DNA from: Brachybacterium huguangmaarense
GTDB lineage: Bacteria; Actinomycetota; Actinomycetes; Actinomycetales; Dermabacteraceae
DNA length: 64,000 nucleotides
Direction: 5' to 3'
NCBI RefSeq assembly: GCF_025725725.1
Contig: NZ_CP107020.1
Span: forward strand, 2,294,001 to 2,358,000
Shown: piece after piece, positions 61,371 to 64,000 of the stretch
Layout of the letters: each line of letters opens with the position of its first letter
How positions within the stretch are numbered: the stretch's first letter is position 1
Notes under the pieces: model-generated
Seen by the model: the letters and a program-made list of their open reading frames with translations, nothing else
Told to the model about the DNA's origin: nothing
Databases searched by the model: none
Translations under genes and position numbers: made by a program

Positions 61371-62122
61371 TGACCCGGTCGCGCCGCGGCCGGCAGGCCG
61401 CCGACCCGGCCGCCCTGCTCGAGGTCCTGCCTCTGGACGCCGAGGAGGGCCGGATCCTGCGTGATTCCGGGCTTCTCGAGCTCGCCCTGACCCACCGTTC
61501 GTACGCGTACGAGCACGAGGGGACCCTCCACAACGAGCGGCTCGAGTTCCTGGGCGACGCGGTGCTGGGCCTCGCGACCACCGAGGAGCTCTACCGCACC
61601 CACCCGGAGCTGCCCGAGGGCGAGCTCGCCAAGCGCCGCGCGGCGATCGTCAACACGCGCGCGCTCGCCCTCGTCGGCCGCCGCATCGAGCTCGGCGCCT
61701 ACATCCGCCTGGGCCGCGGGGAGGACCTCTCGGGAGGCCGCGAGAAGGCCTCGATCCTGGCCGACACGATGGAGGCCGTGATCGGCGCGGTCCACCTCGC
61801 CCTCGGCGAGACGACCTCGCGCCGGTACGTGCTCGCGCTGCTGGCGCCCATGCTCGACTCCGACGAGATGCTCGAGGCCGGCTACGACTTCAAGACGCGT
61901 CTGCAGGAGATCGCCGCCCAGGCCGCCCTCGTGCCGGTCTACCGGATCACGGAGTCCGGCCCCGAGCACGCCAAGACCTTCCGGGCCACCGCGACGATCG
62001 AGGGCATCGTGACCGCGACCGGCGAGGGCGCCTCGAAGAAGGACGCCGAGCTCGCGGCCGCCGCCGGCGCCGTGCGCGCCGTGCTCGCCGAGCGTGGCGA
62101 GTCGCTCCTGACCCGGGGCTGA
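61370..62122 (+). CDS. rnc: Ribonuclease III
   Basis: A 250-aa double-strand-specific endonuclease. NERLEFLGDAVLGLATTEEL is the signature with catalytic Glu/Asp, a second acidic pair in LADTMEAVIGAV, and a C-terminal dsRNA-binding domain (about 175-245; GEGASKKDAELAAAAGAVRA). It starts one base into the DUF177 stop codon and ends 2 bp before mutM, so translation is coupled. Confidence 0.94.
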   Translation: MTRSRRGRQAADPAALLEVLPLDAEEGRILRDSGLLELALTHRSYAYEHEGTLHNERLEFLGDAVLGLATTEELYRTHPELPEGELAKRRAAIVNTRALALVGRRIELGAYIRLGRGEDLSGGREKASILADTMEAVIGAVHLALGETTSRRYVLALLAPMLDSDEMLEAGYDFKTRLQEIAAQAALVPVYRITESGPEHAKTFRATATIEGIVTATGEGASKKDAELAAAAGAVRAVLAERGESLLTRG

Positions 62123-62124
62123 CG

Positions 62125-63108
62125 ATGCCCGAGCTCCCCGAGGTCGAGGTGGTCCGCCGCGGCCTCCTGCCGCGCGTGCACGGCCGTGTCATCGAGCGGG
62201 TCGAGGTCCTCGATCCCCGCGCCGTGCGCCGCCAGCACGGCGGTCCTGAGAGCCTCGCCGCCGACCTCGTGGGCGCACGCATCACCGCCGTGGCCCGTCG
62301 CGGCAAGTTCCTGTGGTGGCGTCTGGCGGAGGGCCCCGGCACCGACGACGTGGCCCTCATGACCCACCTCGGCATGAGCGGACAGCTGCGCGTGCGCGAC
62401 CGCGCCGGGGCGCGAGAGGTCGAGCTGCCCGCCCCGGCCGAGCCGCCGGGAGAGGGCCCGGCCCCCGATCCGCGGCGCCATCGCCGTCTCACGCTGACCC
62501 TGGACGACGGCACGGAGGTCGACTTCCTCGACCAGCGTCTGTTCGGCGGCATGTGGACCTCGGCGCTCGCCCCTTCGGCCGACGGCCGGCTCGCCGCCGC
62601 CGGCAGCCCCGACACCCTGCTGCCCGTCGACGCCGCGCACATCGCGCGCGACGTGCTGGACCCCGCCGTCGACCTGGCCGCGGTCGCCCGTCGTCTCCGC
62701 GCGCGCAGCGCAGCCGTGAAGTCCCTGCTGCTGGCCCAGGACCTCATCAGCGGGATCGGCAACATCTACGCCGACGAGGCCCTGTGGGCCGCGCGCACCC
62801 ACTACGCCACGCCGGGGGAGGCACTGTCCCAGGTGCGGGCCCATCGCCTCCTCCAGGAGACCCGCCAGGTCATGGAGCGCGCGCTCGAGGTGGGCGGCAC
62901 GAGTTTCGACGCCCTCTACGTGAACGTCGAAGGCCGTAGCGGTTTCTTCGCCCGCTCCCTCGCGGCCTACGGCAAGGAGGGCGAGCCGTGCCCGCGCTGC
63001 GGGACCCCGATCCGCCGTGCCGTGCACCAGGGACGCTCCTCGTTCTTCTGTCCGCACTGCCAGCGCAGACGCCAGCTCGCCGCCCGGCCGATCACGACGT
63101 CGAGGTGA
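62125..63108 (+). CDS. mutM: Formamidopyrimidine-DNA glycosylase
   Basis: A 327-aa base-excision repair enzyme removing oxidised purines. MPELPEVEVVRRGL gives the catalytic N-terminal Pro2 and Glu3; the helix-two-turn-helix reads AQDLISGIGNIYADEALW; the zinc finger is CPRCG ... FFCPHCQ at the C-terminus. It has an extra insertion around residues 90-115. The final 142 bp are overlapped on the other strand by a hypothetical frame. Confidence 0.93.
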   Translation: MPELPEVEVVRRGLLPRVHGRVIERVEVLDPRAVRRQHGGPESLAADLVGARITAVARRGKFLWWRLAEGPGTDDVALMTHLGMSGQLRVRDRAGAREVELPAPAEPPGEGPAPDPRRHRRLTLTLDDGTEVDFLDQRLFGGMWTSALAPSADGRLAAAGSPDTLLPVDAAHIARDVLDPAVDLAAVARRLRARSAAVKSLLLAQDLISGIGNIYADEALWAARTHYATPGEALSQVRAHRLLQETRQVMERALEVGGTSFDALYVNVEGRSGFFARSLAAYGKEGEPCPRCGTPIRRAVHQGRSSFFCPHCQRRRQLAARPITTSR

Positions 63109-63503
63109 CGGGGCGCGGGGTCCTGCGGCCGATCGAGCGTGTCCGACGGAACGGCGTCGAGCGGCGACACCCCGTGGACGCTCACCGCACCGGGGTAGGA
63201 GCCGCTCGCGAAGTACGGTCGCATCTCAGGCCGCACCGACGCGAGATGGCCGGGGTCCTCGACCAGGTTCACGTCCAGCTCGGTGACGGCCTCGCCGTCG
63301 ACGGTCGATGCTCGGATGCCGAGCGCATCCCAGACCAGCCAACGGTTCCTCGGCGGCTCCGCGCCGTCCTCCCGCGTGGGGGGAGCGGGCTTCACCGGCT
63401 CCCCGAAGGTGCTGATCAGCGCCAATACGGGCACGGGATCGTAGGTCCTGTCACCGATCCGGACTCCTCTCGCCGTGAAATCGATGGGGGGTACATCGAC
63501 CAT
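62967..63503 (-). CDS. Hypothetical protein running into antisense mutM
   Basis: A 178-aa frame starting MVDVPPIDFTARGVRIGDRT, with WLVWDALGIRAS and SVHGVSP. The first roughly 130 residues look like a real soluble protein of unknown family (GAGG precedes the ATG). The last 45 residues are the complement of the mutM zinc-finger region and are unlikely to be original. The gene may have lost its own stop codon by a frameshift or deletion. Treat the 3' end as doubtful. Confidence 0.5.
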   Translation of the reverse strand: MVDVPPIDFTARGVRIGDRTYDPVPVLALISTFGEPVKPAPPTREDGAEPPRNRWLVWDALGIRASTVDGEAVTELDVNLVEDPGHLASVRPEMRPYFASGSYPGAVSVHGVSPLDAVPSDTLDRPQDPAPRHLDVVIGRAASWRLRWQCGQKNEERPWCTARRIGVPQRGHGSPSLP

Positions 63504-63738
63504 GTCGCCTCGCTGTGATGGAGATCGGTGCCGACCTGGCGGCCTCGTCGTGGGTTCACGGGTGTCGTCCGTGGACGGCTGTGCGCACACGATACAGGGC
63601 GGGGCCGCGGTGCTCCGGGCGGATCGGGGCGGCACGGATGGCGTGCTCCCAGTGCCTGAGACACCCCGCGTCGAGTGCCCTCGATCGACGAACCTCGGGT
63701 ACGGTCGGGACAGCTGCTCGACCAGGAAGGGAACCCCC

Positions 63739-64000
63739 ATGACCGTTCGGACCACGGACACGCCTGTGCGCGTGATGATCGTCGACGACCACGAGGTGGT
63801 CCGCCGCGGCATCGTGACCGTGATCGACGCGAGTCCTGCCCTGACGGTCGTCGGCGAGGCCTCGACGGTCGACGAGGCGCGTCGCCGTCTGCCCGCCGTG
63901 CGCCCGGACGTCCTGGTCGTGGACCTGCAGCTTCCCGACGGCACCGGCATCGACGTGATGACGCGCGCCCGCGAGCTGAGCCCCGAGCAGCGCATGCTCG
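63739..64000 (+). CDS. Response regulator receiver domain, NarL/LuxR type (partial, runs off the window)
   Basis: The gene starts at ATG 63739 with AGGAAGGG upstream and is cut by the window end after 87 codons. VRVMIVDDHEVVRRGI has the acidic pocket, VLVVDLQLPDGTGIDVM contains the phosphoacceptor Asp. A C-terminal LuxR HTH is expected but lies beyond the window. No kinase gene is visible upstream; it may follow. Confidence 0.85.
   Translation, partial: MTVRTTDTPVRVMIVDDHEVVRRGIVTVIDASPALTVVGEASTVDEARRRLPAVRPDVLVVDLQLPDGTGIDVMTRARELSPEQRML

Overview
The window is GC-rich (about 70% by eye) actinobacterial chromosome. Evidence: a C+ type L28, a DUF3516 helicase, actinobacterial gene neighbourhoods, and many genes with a TANNNT -10 box only 6-7 nt before ATG/GTG (leaderless mRNAs). 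Gene content and style suggest a Dermabacteraceae-like organism such as Brachybacterium; that is an inference, not a match. There is no phage, IS transposase, CRISPR array or origin.

Layout. 1-3.6 kb: end of a DUF6457 gene, an ABC exporter pair, an ACT-domain protein. 3.6-9.9 kb: a Ski2-like helicase, a membrane/WXG100-like trio and a PfkB sugar kinase. 9.9-12.7 kb: a dehydrogenase/isomerase sugar operon divergent from its TetR regulator, with a clear operator between. 12.7-16.5 kb: a conserved actinobacterial protein, a small HTH protein and a PadR-controlled ABC cassette. 16.5-17.1 kb: gene-free, with a 56-bp palindrome. 17.1-21.7 kb: FAH hydrolase, gltX, HAD hydrolase, tRNA-Gln, two tRNA-Glu, a universal stress protein. 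21.7-32.5 kb: IclR regulator/leuCD, murA, plsC-gpsA-ddl, lipoproteins, thiL. 32.5-37.9 kb: kup, aldehyde dehydrogenase, SDR, GT2.

The most striking region is 38.0-48.8 kb on the minus strand: seven overlapping genes that together encode a complete nucleotide-activated heptose pathway in a lineage that should lack LPS. Each pathway enzyme is fused to a glycosyltransferase: GT2-GmhB, GT4-GmhA, and HldE kinase-HldE nucleotidyltransferase-GT9. A second GT9, another GT, a UDP-xylose-synthase-like enzyme and a NodU-type carbamoyltransferase complete the set. The product is predicted to be a carbamoylated, possibly xylose-containing heptose glycan. A 42-bp nested palindrome (two LacI-type operator-like boxes) lies upstream.

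48.8-56.3 kb: small conserved protein, tyrosine phosphatase, alcohol dehydrogenase, a ClgR/PopR-like regulator facing a pair of ClpP genes of which one has lost the catalytic Ser, two small enzymes, apt, and rpmB, with a 58-bp promoter duplication and a 58-bp palindrome between apt and rpmB. 56.6-64 kb: recG-rsmD, a MazF-type toxin-antitoxin pair, coaD-DUF177-rnc-mutM (no rpmF), a hypothetical gene antisense to the mutM end, and the start of a response regulator.
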